42,212 nt of DNA from Fimenecus sp051881355 (lineage in GTDB: Bacteria > Bacillota > Clostridia > Oscillospirales > Acutalibacteraceae): contig JBJEPS010000076.1 in assembly GCA_051881355.1 (NCBI GenBank), positions 1 through 42,212 of the forward strand, given 5' to 3'. A program made the position numbers and the translations under genes. Of the stretch, positions 6,430 through 14,569 are shown piece by piece. The notes beneath the pieces are model-generated. The model did not search any database. It saw nothing but the letters and a program-made list of their open reading frames with translations, and was not told where the DNA came from. How positions within the stretch are numbered: the first letter of the stretch is position 1; every line of letters starts with the position of its first letter.

Positions 6430-7761
6430 TCAAACAAAAAACTTGGAAATATACCCCTGCACAAAAATCGCAACCACAATCAGCGGCAGAATATACGAAA
6501 CATAAATCCGCGCCCATTTTGGGAATTTGAGCCCTGCGCCGGTATTCGCTTCCGCGCGGAAATTTTCCCAGCCCCAACCGCATTTGCGTGTGCAGAACAG
6601 CAAATATACAAGTGAGCCGAGCGGCAAAATATTGTTGCTGACTAAAAAATCCTCGAAATCCATAAGGCTTGTGCCCGCACCCAACGGCTGAAAACCGCGC
6701 AACACATTAAACCCGAGCACGCACGGCAAAGAGAGCAGTAAAATCAACGGACAGTTGATAAGTACCGCCTTTTTGCGGCTCCACCCTTTCAAGTCCATCC
6801 ACCACGCAAGGATATTTTCGAACACCGCAATTACGGTGGAAAGCGCCGCGAACAGCAAAAAGATAAAGAACAAAGAGCCCCAAATTCTGCCGCCGGGAAT
6901 GGAGATAAACACATTCGGCAAGGTGACGAAAATCAAATTCGGACCGCTGTCGGGGGCAACGCCGTAGGTGAAGCATGCGGGAAAAATAATCAACCCCGCA
7001 ATCAGCGCCACGCCTGTGTCGAGCATCGTCACGCGGACCGCTTCGCCCGTAAGGGAGTGCTTTTTGTCAATGTAACTGCCGAAAATCGCAATCGAGCCCA
7101 TACCGATGCTTAAGGTGAAAAACGCCTGCCCCATCGCGTCGAAAATCGCGTTCATCAAATTGGAGCCCTTGAGCTTCTCAAAATCAGGGAACAAATAAAA
7201 TCGCAAGCCCTCTTTTGCACCTGAAAGCGTCAGTGAATGCACGGCAAGTACCACCATAATTGCCAACAAACAGAGCATCATCCATTTTGTGATTTTTTCC
7301 ACGCCGTTTTGCAGCCCCGCTGAGCAGACCGCAAAACAGCCAATGGTGATGGCTGCCATCGCGGCTGTCATTACCCACGGGTTTGCCGTCATATCCGTGA
7401 ATACGGCGGAAACTTCCGCAGAAGAAAGCCCTGTAAACGAGCCGGAAAGCATTTTTACACAGTAAATGAGCATCCAACCCGCAAGGGAGAAATACTTGTG
7501 CCAGTGCCATTTCGTGCCTTTTTTCTCAAGCGTGTCAAACGAGAGCGCCGAACTTTTCAAGCTTGCCCTGCCGACAGCGTATTCCATTACCATTATCGGT
7601 AATCCCAACAGCACCAAAAAGACAAGGTACAGCAACACAAACGCCGCGCCGCCGTATTTGCCCGTGATGAACGGAAAGCGCCATACGTTGCCAAGCCCTA
7701 TGGCGCACCCTGCCGAAATCAGCAAAAAGCCTAAGCGGGAGGAAAATTTTTCTCTCTGCAT
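6430..7761 (-). CDS. Neurotransmitter:sodium symporter family amino acid transporter
   Basis: Integral membrane, LeuT-fold Na+-coupled transporter, probably for an amino acid. The 443 residues contain about 11-12 hydrophobic helices. TM1 has the diagnostic SAGCAIGLGNVWRFPF unwound segment (residues 17-32), which lines the Na+ and substrate site. The KYGGAAFVLLYL and GLPIMVMEYAVG stretches are typical of bacterial NSS members, which often have 11 TMs. The substrate cannot be read from the sequence. It follows the GH28-like gene by 19 bp on the same strand, so the two are probably cotranscribed, although a polysaccharide lyase-like fold and an amino acid carrier have no obvious functional link. 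Confidence 0.93.
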   Translation of the reverse strand: MQREKFSSRLGFLLISAGCAIGLGNVWRFPFITGKYGGAAFVLLYLVFLVLLGLPIMVMEYAVGRASLKSSALSFDTLEKKGTKWHWHKYFSLAGWMLIYCVKMLSGSFTGLSSAEVSAVFTDMTANPWVMTAAMAAITIGCFAVCSAGLQNGVEKITKWMMLCLLAIMVVLAVHSLTLSGAKEGLRFYLFPDFEKLKGSNLMNAIFDAMGQAFFTLSIGMGSIAIFGSYIDKKHSLTGEAVRVTMLDTGVALIAGLIIFPACFTYGVAPDSGPNLIFVTLPNVFISIPGGRIWGSLFFIFLLFAALSTVIAVFENILAWWMDLKGWSRKKAVLINCPLILLLSLPCVLGFNVLRGFQPLGAGTSLMDFEDFLVSNNILPLGSLVYLLFCTRKCGWGWENFRAEANTGAGLKFPKWARIYVSYILPLIVVAIFVQGYISKFFV

Positions 7762-7780
7762 TTTTTAAAAATACCTCACC

Positions 7781-9139
7781 TTATTTTATATGTACTGCGT
7801 CGAGCGTTTGGTTCGCCGCTGTACCGTCAAACCGCAAAAGGGAAAGATTTTCACAGTTTTCCGCATCGAGCGCATAAGCGTACTCGTTGCAAACCGTGCC
7901 GAAGCGCACCTTTGTCTTTTCAATAGTCACATTGTCAGCATACCGTAAAAAGAAGCCTGCATTTTTATGGGCTTCCACGCCGTAGTCCAAACACGGGCGC
8001 AAATCATACAGCCCGCATGCCCATTTGGAAGTCTTTGTTACTTCCACCTGCACATTTTCAAAGGAAATATCCTCTAAAGGATTGTTCGCGTTGCCGTGCA
8101 ACAGCACGCCGTTTTCCCCTTTGCAGGTGATGTTTTTAAAACGGATATTCTTAATTTTTCCCGATTTCGTGTTGTTATCACGGTTAAAAGTGGTTATGAC
8201 AATCGGCTCTGCCGTACCCCACCAGTCAGGGCAAAAACGGCGCGTTTCGATGATAATGTCGGAATACGAAACATTTTCCACATTGCCGCCGTCGCGGATT
8301 TGAATGGACAGACCGCGGTTGCTTCTCGAAATGATGCAGTTGGAAACCAGCACATTGCGGAAGTCACCCACGCCCTCAGTGCCGATTTTGATTGCCGCTG
8401 AGGTGGAAATCAGCGTACAGCCCGAAATCACAATGTTTTCGCACGGACCGTATTCGCTGTTCCCCTTGGAAGTTTTTAAGCAAATACAGTCGTCCGCGCA
8501 CTCCACGTGGCAGTTTGTAATGCGCACATTCGAGCAGTGGTCGGGGTCAATGCCGTCGGAGTTGGCAACGTCTAAATCATTCAAAATTCGAATGCTGTCA
8601 ATGCGCACATCGTCACAGCCCGCGGGGTGCAGCGTCCAAAACGGCGCGTCCGTAATCGTGACATCGCGCACGGTGATGTGGTTGCTTTTTTCAATGTAAA
8701 TCACCGTCGGGCGCGGGTAAAAATCGCCCGTGACATAATACTTATCTTTCCGTTTGACAAAGCTGTGCCCGTTCGCGTCAATCACGCCCTCGCCCGAAAT
8801 CGTGCACCCGTCCGCTTCAAAACCGTATAAAAAGACAAATGACGGCTTCCCCGTGACGGGGTTGCCGATTAGGGCGGTTTTCGGGTCGTTGATGCATTCG
8901 CACGGGCGAATGTAGCCGTTTATGTCCGCAGTCGCTTTTAAGCGCGCGCCTTTTTGCAAATGCAATTCGACATTTTTGCGCAGCTGCAACGCGTCGCTGT
9001 AATAGGTTTTGCCGCTTGTGAGCACCACTGTGCCGCCGCCGTTTTGCGCCGCCGCGTCGAGCGCCGCCTGAATGGCTTTTACATCATTTTGCACGCCGTC
9101 GCCGTGCGCGCCGTAGTCCTCGGGATAAAAATAAAGCAT
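7781..9139 (-). CDS. GH28-family (polygalacturonase-like) right-handed beta-helix glycosidase
   Basis: The 452-residue protein begins with the YGAHGDGVQNDVKAIQAALD pectinase start and has parallel beta-helix repeats throughout. GH28 catalytic elements are partly kept: NSDGIDPD (NTD-type) and ADDCICLK (DD-type). The usual His-containing GHG loop is GTEGVGD and the RIK element is SIQIRDGG. It may therefore be an exo-acting or non-galacturonan enzyme, or a diverged one. There is no signal peptide, so it would work on imported oligosaccharides. AGGTG precedes the ATG. The promoter lies at 9172-9200. It heads a two-gene unit with the NSS transporter. Confidence 0.85.
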   Translation of the reverse strand: MLYFYPEDYGAHGDGVQNDVKAIQAALDAAAQNGGGTVVLTSGKTYYSDALQLRKNVELHLQKGARLKATADINGYIRPCECINDPKTALIGNPVTGKPSFVFLYGFEADGCTISGEGVIDANGHSFVKRKDKYYVTGDFYPRPTVIYIEKSNHITVRDVTITDAPFWTLHPAGCDDVRIDSIRILNDLDVANSDGIDPDHCSNVRITNCHVECADDCICLKTSKGNSEYGPCENIVISGCTLISTSAAIKIGTEGVGDFRNVLVSNCIISRSNRGLSIQIRDGGNVENVSYSDIIIETRRFCPDWWGTAEPIVITTFNRDNNTKSGKIKNIRFKNITCKGENGVLLHGNANNPLEDISFENVQVEVTKTSKWACGLYDLRPCLDYGVEAHKNAGFFLRYADNVTIEKTKVRFGTVCNEYAYALDAENCENLSLLRFDGTAANQTLDAVHIK

Positions 9140-9171
9140 AACAACACCTTCGGAAATTCAAAATTCAATCT

Positions 9172-9200
9172 ACTATACCACAAACCCCGCCGCAAGGCAA
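9172..9200 (-). promoter_or_regulatory. Sigma-A promoter of the GH28-NSS operon
   Basis: Reading leftward: TTGCCT (complement of 9195-9200), 17 bp spacer, TATAGT (complement of 9172-9177). The -35 lies inside the hairpin at 9185-9224. Confidence 0.6.
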
Positions 9201-9224
9201 TAACTTTTGCCTTTTTCGGCGGGG
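9185..9224. terminator. Strong hairpin, possible terminator of the FHA-SEDS-PBP operon
   Basis: CCCCGCCG (9185-9192) pairs with CGGCGGGG (9217-9224), and inside it AAGGCAA (9194-9200) pairs with TTGCCTT (9207-9213). The U tract is short on both strands, so terminator function is uncertain. The hairpin overlaps the promoter of the next gene. Confidence 0.5.
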
Positions 9225-9235
9225 TGTTTCAACAG

Positions 9236-9311
9236 CGTAGGGGCGGGTCTCCGTGCCCGCCCGTGAATTTTGATAGTATTTGACGGAACGGTACGACCGT
9301 TCCCTACGCAC
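9236..9311. repeat. GC-rich palindromic intergenic repeat (copy F, composite)
   Basis: GTAGG plus GGCGGG...CCCGCCC, then GGAACGGT...ACCGTTCC followed by CTACG. This is the same two-hairpin composite as at 4280-4348 but in the opposite order and orientation. The space between pbp and the GH28 gene holds only this, a partial copy near 9330-9360, the 9185-9224 hairpin and the GH28 promoter. Confidence 0.7.
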
Positions 9312-9363
9312 GAAATACAATTTTCAGGGTAGGGAGGGGGCAGAAACCAAACCACCTGCCTGC

Positions 9364-10767
9364 TTATTTCGTCGAGTACAGATCTGCAACCTTTTGCATC
9401 GTTTTGTTCGCTACAGGAATGGCGACCGAACTGCCGCCGCCACCGTTTTCTACAACGACCACAATCGCATACGGCAAATCCTCACGGGCGGAATAGCCGA
9501 TAAACCACGCGTGCGGCTTTGCGCCGCCCTCTTCGGAGCTAACCTCGGCAGTACCCGTTTTGCCGCACATTTCTAAATTTTTAAACTTGCTGTCACCGTA
9601 ATAGTTTTTCACATTGGAACGAAGCATTTCCTGCAATTTTTGCGCGGTATTGGCAGAGAACATCTGTTGCCCCGCTGTGGCTTGTGCCTCGAATGCGGTT
9701 TTGCCCGTTTGGGTGGTGATTTTTTCAACCAAATAAGGGTTTACCGCCTGCCCGCCGTTTGCAATCGCGCCCGTAATCATCAGCATATGGCAAGGGTTGA
9801 CGAGTGTGGTGTATTGCCCGACGCCTGCCCAGCCGAGGTCTAACTGCGAAGCAGCAGTGACATCAAAACTGCTTTTGGCAAGGCGAATGTTGCCGACTGT
9901 GTAGCTTTGATTAAAGCCGAGACTGTCGGCGGTCGCCTGCAATTTTTCGGTGCCGAGCTGTAAGGCAATTTGTGCAAACGCGCTGTTGCACGAAACATTC
10001 AGCGCGCGTTCAAAAGTGACCGTTCCATGCGTGTCAAGGCACTTAACAGACCCGCCGTCGATGGGGTAACTGCCCTTGCATTTGAAAGTTTGACTGTCAA
10101 TATCCGCAATGTTGTCAATCGCCGAAGCGGCGGTAATGACCTTAAAGGTCGAGCCGGGGGTGTAAACGCCTGAGAAAAAGCGGTTTAAATACACACCTTC
10201 ATATGCACCGGTTTTGTCGTTGTTGATATTTTCGGTCGGCTTGTTCTGAATGTCGAATGACGGTTTGGATACCACACAGACGAGCTTGCCCGTTTTGTAA
10301 TTCATCACGCCCACCGTGCCCTTGTTCTTACCGAGGGCTTCATAGGCGGTAGCGCAAAGTTCTGCGTTTACAGATAGCTGAATATCATTTCCTTTGCCGT
10401 ATTTCTTGATGTCATAAATGCCATCGACAAAATTGTAGCCCGTGAGCGTGTCCTTGTAAGCGGTTTGTACACCCGTGGCAATGTATCCCTCAGAGTCGCC
10501 GACCACATGTAAGGTTGCGGTGCGTATGGTCTTGTCCTCGTTATAGACGCGCTGTCCGTCTGCCGTGTCTGCCAAAATTGCACCGGTTTCATCGGTAATT
10601 GCGCCCGCCGCCGTCAATGTACTGCCGCTGTATAAATGGCGGTTTGCCTTTTTCATCGCCCAACTGTCGGCATTGGTGTAAAAGGTATAAAACAGTATGC
10701 AAAATCCCGCAAGGAATGCGAGCACCAGCGTGTATAAAATCCATGCGCGTCTGGAAATGGTTTTCAT
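9364..10767 (-). CDS. Class B penicillin-binding protein (transpeptidase)
   Basis: DD-transpeptidase that crosslinks peptidoglycan, paired with the adjacent SEDS glycosyltransferase. The 467 residues have one N-terminal TM anchor (about 9-31), a short pedestal and a transpeptidase domain. The active-site triad motifs are intact: STFK with nucleophile Ser206 and Lys209, SCN at 259-261, and KTG at 403-405. It is shorter than FtsI/PBP2 and lacks a PASTA domain, like the PbpA-type proteins next to FHA-RodA genes. The ATG overlaps the upstream rodA-like stop by 4 nt (ATGA), implying coupled, near-equimolar synthesis. Confidence 0.92.
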   Translation of the reverse strand: MKTISRRAWILYTLVLAFLAGFCILFYTFYTNADSWAMKKANRHLYSGSTLTAAGAITDETGAILADTADGQRVYNEDKTIRTATLHVVGDSEGYIATGVQTAYKDTLTGYNFVDGIYDIKKYGKGNDIQLSVNAELCATAYEALGKNKGTVGVMNYKTGKLVCVVSKPSFDIQNKPTENINNDKTGAYEGVYLNRFFSGVYTPGSTFKVITAASAIDNIADIDSQTFKCKGSYPIDGGSVKCLDTHGTVTFERALNVSCNSAFAQIALQLGTEKLQATADSLGFNQSYTVGNIRLAKSSFDVTAASQLDLGWAGVGQYTTLVNPCHMLMITGAIANGGQAVNPYLVEKITTQTGKTAFEAQATAGQQMFSANTAQKLQEMLRSNVKNYYGDSKFKNLEMCGKTGTAEVSSEEGGAKPHAWFIGYSAREDLPYAIVVVVENGGGGSSVAIPVANKTMQKVADLYSTK

Positions 10768-12056
10768 CTCGCCGCCTCCTTACCGCCTTTTAAGACCTTG
10801 TCATATCGTTTGTAGGTGCGCACATCAATCGCCTTGATAAACGCCGCCAAGCCCCAACAGCACATCATGCTTGAACCGCCGCGCGAAATAAAGGGGAGGG
10901 TAACGCCCGTCCACGGCAGTAAATCAGTCACGCCGAACACATGCAATGCTGCTTGGAACAGCAACAGCGATGAAGCCGCCAGTGCCGCAATCGAATAAAA
11001 TGACGAGCGCGCCGCCTGCGCATAGCGAATGCTGTAAACCACCAGCGCGACAAACGACAGCAGTACCGTAAAGGCAATGATAATGCCGAATTCTTCGCAA
11101 ACCATACCGAATGCCAAATCCTCGGTCGCGGCATAGACATTGCGAAGCTTGCCGTTGCCGAGCCCCAGCCCGAACAGCCCGCCGCTGACAGAATAAATCA
11201 GCAAGCGCACCTGCTGGTAGCCACTGGTGGTGGAATATTCCCAAATATGGCGATAGGATTCAAATCGTTTTGCTACATACGGCTTGAAAGTGAGAATACC
11301 AAATCCGCCCAAAAGCGCCGCCGCGCACACCAAAAAGATGGTTTTGATGTCGCCCGAGCGTAAAAAAGCAATCACAATAAAGGTGAAAAAGAAAATCAGC
11401 GCCGTGCCGAAATCTTTCATCAAGAACAGACACCCGATACATCCGAGTGCAAAGGCGAGGTATTTGGTTAAGCTGCGTGTGGATTGCAAATGCTCCAAGG
11501 TTGCCGCGCCGACGAACACAAACGCGATTTTCACAAGCTCCGACGGCTGTACGGACAGCGCACCGCCGCCCAGTACAATCCAGTTTTTCGCGCCGTTGAT
11601 TTCCGTGCCGATAATCAGTGTGGCAACCAACGCCAAAATGGCGAGCACGGCAACGGGCATACGCAATTTAATCACGCGCTTTGTGTCGCTTAATATCCAT
11701 AACATCACCGCAAACACGCCGATACCCATCAGCACCGCCGCCAACTGCGTGTACGCCTTGTCGGGATAGACGCTGGTGGTTAAGGACAGCCCGATACCCG
11801 TTAAGAAAAAGGCAATCAGCTCGATTTCAAAGCTTTTGCGCCGCAACAAAACGCCGCAAATAAAAAAGTACATCCATTCTGCAGCAATATACACGCCGAA
11901 TACCGTAAACAGCGTGACATTGCTTTCCTGCGTACCGTTCATATAGATTTGCAGCATACAGACAACCTGAAAAACCGTCATCAAAAGCAGTAAAAACAGC
12001 CAGTTGACGGGCTTTCGGTATGCCTTTCTGCGTTTTTGTTTTTTATTTTCGCTCAT
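10764..12056 (-). CDS. SEDS-family peptidoglycan polymerase (RodA/FtsW/SpoVE type)
   Basis: Polytopic membrane glycosyltransferase that polymerises lipid II, working with a class B PBP. The 430 residues have about ten TM helices. SEDS signatures are visible: GAKNWIVLGGGALSVQPSE (the W..PSE loop), GLFGLGLGNGKLRN, and ATEDLAFGMVCEEFG, the conserved D-E-E extracellular loop. The C-terminal ISRGGSSMMCCWG corresponds to the F-S-R-GGSS ending of the family. It sits between an FHA protein and a PBP, the arrangement of rodA-pbpA loci in Actinobacteria and some Clostridia. RodA and FtsW cannot be told apart from sequence alone. GAGGA is about 8-9 nt before the ATG. Confidence 0.92.
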   Translation of the reverse strand: MSENKKQKRRKAYRKPVNWLFLLLLMTVFQVVCMLQIYMNGTQESNVTLFTVFGVYIAAEWMYFFICGVLLRRKSFEIELIAFFLTGIGLSLTTSVYPDKAYTQLAAVLMGIGVFAVMLWILSDTKRVIKLRMPVAVLAILALVATLIIGTEINGAKNWIVLGGGALSVQPSELVKIAFVFVGAATLEHLQSTRSLTKYLAFALGCIGCLFLMKDFGTALIFFFTFIVIAFLRSGDIKTIFLVCAAALLGGFGILTFKPYVAKRFESYRHIWEYSTTSGYQQVRLLIYSVSGGLFGLGLGNGKLRNVYAATEDLAFGMVCEEFGIIIAFTVLLSFVALVVYSIRYAQAARSSFYSIAALAASSLLLFQAALHVFGVTDLLPWTGVTLPFISRGGSSMMCCWGLAAFIKAIDVRTYKRYDKVLKGGKEAAR

Positions 12057-12068
12057 CGCACATTCCTC

Positions 12069-12803
12069 TTATTCTCTGAACATAAAGCTGTACTCGCCCA
12101 AAGAGACAATATCGCCGTCATATAACGGATAGGCGCCGAACACCAGTTCGCCGTTTAAATAGGTGCCGATTTCCGAGTTTAAGTCGGCAACTGTCCAACC
12201 GTCGCGCGCCAAATAGATTTCGGCGTGTTCGGGGGAGATGTCGCGCACGGGTAAACAGATATTGCAGTGGCGGTCGCGCCCGAACAGGCAGCTGCCGTGC
12301 AAATAAAACACGCTGTTATCCGCCAGATTGATAAGCCGCGCGGCAGAGGTGAAGTCCTCTACATTGCCGTCGCCTGTTTCTGCACCATAGCCGTTCGACT
12401 GAAACCGCATCACCGCATTGCCAAAGGAAATGGTGTCGCCGTCCTTGACCTCAGCAGAACGGCGGATTTGTTCGCCGTTGACATATACGCCCGTTTTTGA
12501 CTCGGTGTCAAAAACAAACCAGCCCTCTTTGCGAAGCGCCAACACCGCGTGAAAGCGCGATACCGTACCGTATTTGCGCAGTGCGATGTCGCACGAGCGA
12601 CTGCGACCGATGGAGGTTTCCCAGTTTTCAATTTCGATTTCGCTGTCATCGGCAAGGTTAAGGAGTGTTGCCATGACTTCTCGGCGCGGGCGTAGGCGGA
12701 ACAACGATACCACGCACCGCAAAATGATGAACACCGCAATTCCTGCAAGCAAATAGCGGGTGAGATATTCAAACTGTGTTAAAAACGCGTCCAAAGCGTT
12801 CAC
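12069..12803 (-). CDS. Membrane-anchored protein with two FHA domains
   Basis: Phosphothreonine-peptide-binding scaffold, predicted cytoplasmic after one TM (about 15-36) in 244 residues. FHA1 spans about 55-135 with IGRSRSCDI (Arg67) and SRFH (Ser82 to His85), then NG at 109-110. FHA2 spans about 160-242 with FGRDRHCNI (Arg176) and SPEH (190-193), then LNG at 216-218. The phosphothreonine-binding Gly-Arg and Ser-x-x-His residues are kept in both. It precedes the SEDS and PBP genes by 12 nt and probably recruits or regulates them. No Ser/Thr kinase or phosphatase is in the window. GTG 12803 is very close to its SD; TTG 12794 (7 nt from AGGAAG) is an equally good start. Confidence 0.9.
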   Translation of the reverse strand: MNALDAFLTQFEYLTRYLLAGIAVFIILRCVVSLFRLRPRREVMATLLNLADDSEIEIENWETSIGRSRSCDIALRKYGTVSRFHAVLALRKEGWFVFDTESKTGVYVNGEQIRRSAEVKDGDTISFGNAVMRFQSNGYGAETGDGNVEDFTSAARLINLADNSVFYLHGSCLFGRDRHCNICLPVRDISPEHAEIYLARDGWTVADLNSEIGTYLNGELVFGAYPLYDGDIVSLGEYSFMFRE

Positions 12804-12854
12804 TTCCTTTTGCGAGAGAATTCCAACGGAAAAACCTAAAATACTCTATTTTAA

Positions 12855-12883
12855 AGCATACCTTTAAACGGGGGAAAAGTCAA
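12855..12883 (-). promoter_or_regulatory. Sigma-A promoter of the FHA-SEDS-PBP operon
   Basis: Reading leftward: TTGACT (complement of 12878-12883), 17 bp spacer, TATGCT (complement of 12855-12860). Confidence 0.8.
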
Positions 12884-12902
12884 TAAAATACCGTCGAATT
12901 TC

Positions 12903-12931
12903 TTGACAATCCGCCGCGTGAATACTATACT
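12903..12931 (+). promoter_or_regulatory. Strong sigma-A promoter of galM-ilvN-leuCD
   Basis: TTGACA at 12903-12908, 17 bp spacer, TATACT at 12926-12931. It is only 19 bp from the oppositely directed promoter of the FHA operon. Confidence 0.85.
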
Positions 12932-12933
12932 TA

Positions 12934-12948
12934 TTAAAACAGTTTTAA
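12934..12948. promoter_or_regulatory. Palindromic operator candidate at the galM transcription start
   Basis: TTAAAAC-A-GTTTTAA, a perfect 7+1+7 dyad starting 3 bp after the -10 box, so a bound protein would block initiation. The cognate regulator is not in the window. Confidence 0.5.
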
Positions 12949-12963
12949 AATGGGGTGGAACAG

Positions 12964-14013
12964 GTGAAAATCGAAAAAACCTTGTACGGGACAACCGAAA
13001 ACGGTATCGAAGTGCCGTCCTTTACCATAACCAACAGTGCGGGCGCGTATATTGAGCTCGTTGCCTACGGCGCAACCTTAAATAAAATCGTCGTGCTCGA
13101 CCGGGACGGCAATCTCAATGATGTGTTGGTCGGCTTTGACACCATGGCGGGGCAGGAGCTTTGCACCGATTCCCAAGGGCGCACCGTCGGCAGAGTTGCC
13201 AACCGCATTGCAGGGAAGGGCATTATCATAGACGGCGAAAATTATCAAATTACCAAAAATGTCAACGGCAAATTTACTTTGCACGGCAACCACGAATACG
13301 CCAAAGCCGTTTGGCAAAGCGAAATCGTCGGCGACAATGCCGTAAAATTCACCTATTTCAGCGCGGACGGCAACGAAGGCTTTCCCGGCAATGTCAAAAA
13401 TGCGGTGACCTTCTCGTTTGACGAGGAAAACGCCGTCACGATTCATTATGAATGTGTACCTGACCGCAAAACGGCAATCAATGTTACGAACCACGCCTAT
13501 TTTAATTTAGAGGGCTTTGACGGCGGGCAGATTACCGAGCATGTTTTGCAGTTGTTCTGCGACGCATATACCCCCACCGATACCGACTGTATTCCGACGG
13601 GCGAAATCCGACCTGTCGCGGGCACGCCGTTTGATTTCCGTCTGCCGAAAAAAATCGGCAGAGATGTAAACCATGACGATGAGCAACTCAAAATCGGCAT
13701 CGGCTATGACCATAATTTCCAAATCGAGAATTATGACGGTACCATCAAACAGTTTGCGCGCGTGTACGAGCCGAAAACGGGGCGCGTGATGCGCGGCTAT
13801 ACCGATTTGCCGGGCGTACAACTGTATATCGGCAATTATATGGACGGCACGCAAATCGGCAAGGCGGGTAAGCCGTTAAACTATCGGCAGGGCTTTTGTC
13901 TGGAAACGCAGTATTTCCCCGACGCGCTGAATCATGCGGAATTTATCCCGTGCGCGTTTACGCCCGACCGCCCGTTTATTTCCACAACAATTTTTAAGTT
14001 CTCCGCAGAATAA
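12964..14013 (+). CDS. galM: Aldose 1-epimerase (mutarotase)
   Basis: Interconverts alpha and beta anomers of galactose/glucose in the cytosol. The 349 residues match the GalM length. Catalytic residues are in place: His107 in the TLHGN context, His177 in TNHAYFNLEG, and the base Glu314 in ETQYFPDA. The substrate-binding GYDHNF motif is at about 247-252, and NRIAGK is at 80-85. The GTG at 12964 is preferred over the one 9 nt upstream because GGGGTGG lies 6-7 nt before it. It heads a transcript that continues into ilvN-leuC-leuD after only 12 bp, an unusual mix of sugar and branched-chain amino acid genes. Confidence 0.93.
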   Translation: MKIEKTLYGTTENGIEVPSFTITNSAGAYIELVAYGATLNKIVVLDRDGNLNDVLVGFDTMAGQELCTDSQGRTVGRVANRIAGKGIIIDGENYQITKNVNGKFTLHGNHEYAKAVWQSEIVGDNAVKFTYFSADGNEGFPGNVKNAVTFSFDEENAVTIHYECVPDRKTAINVTNHAYFNLEGFDGGQITEHVLQLFCDAYTPTDTDCIPTGEIRPVAGTPFDFRLPKKIGRDVNHDDEQLKIGIGYDHNFQIENYDGTIKQFARVYEPKTGRVMRGYTDLPGVQLYIGNYMDGTQIGKAGKPLNYRQGFCLETQYFPDALNHAEFIPCAFTPDRPFISTTIFKFSAE

Positions 14014-14025
14014 GAGGTAACAAGA

Positions 14026-14556
14026 ATGGCAGAAAACAAACAGGAAAACAAATTGGAACGCATCTTTCTTTCGGCGCTTGTTTATAACCGCACGGGCGTG
14101 CTGCTGCGCGTGGCAAGCCTTTTTGCGCGTCGCGGCTATAACGTGATAAGCCTTACGGTTGCCGAAACCGAAAATCCGCTGTATTCGCGCATTACCATCG
14201 TCTCCGATGTGGAGCCGTACAAGTTTATGCAGGTGGAACAGCAGTTATCGAAACTCGAAGATGTAATTAAAGTCGTGAAACTCAATGAGGGCAAGCTCAT
14301 TTCAAGCGAGCTTTTGCTTATCAAGGTGCACGCCACCAACAGCCAACGTACCGCCGTGTTAAAGACCATCAACGGCTTTGGCGGCAAGGTCAAAGACATC
14401 GGGCACACCACCATCACCGCGGAGCTGACGGGGCTTACCTCGCTAATCGACAAATTTATTGAAAAAATGACCAAGCACGGCATTATTGAGCTGTCGCGGT
14501 CGGGTCTTACGGCGCTCGAAAAGGGCGATACCAATATCAACGGCATCGTGGAGTAA
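14026..14556 (+). CDS. ilvN: Acetolactate synthase small (regulatory) subunit
   Basis: Regulatory subunit that activates acetolactate synthase and confers valine feedback inhibition. The 176 residues have an N-terminal ACT domain at about 12-85 (NRTGVLLRVASLFARRGYN, then SLTVAETENP.YSRITI) and a C-terminal ALS_ss_C domain with ELLLIKVHA and FGGKVKDIGHTTITAELTG. GAGG precedes the ATG. The catalytic subunit ilvB is not nearby; the gene is instead followed by leuCD, so it must work with an enzyme encoded elsewhere. Confidence 0.94.
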   Translation: MAENKQENKLERIFLSALVYNRTGVLLRVASLFARRGYNVISLTVAETENPLYSRITIVSDVEPYKFMQVEQQLSKLEDVIKVVKLNEGKLISSELLLIKVHATNSQRTAVLKTINGFGGKVKDIGHTTITAELTGLTSLIDKFIEKMTKHGIIELSRSGLTALEKGDTNINGIVE

Positions 14557-14569
14557 AGGAGTTTCATTT

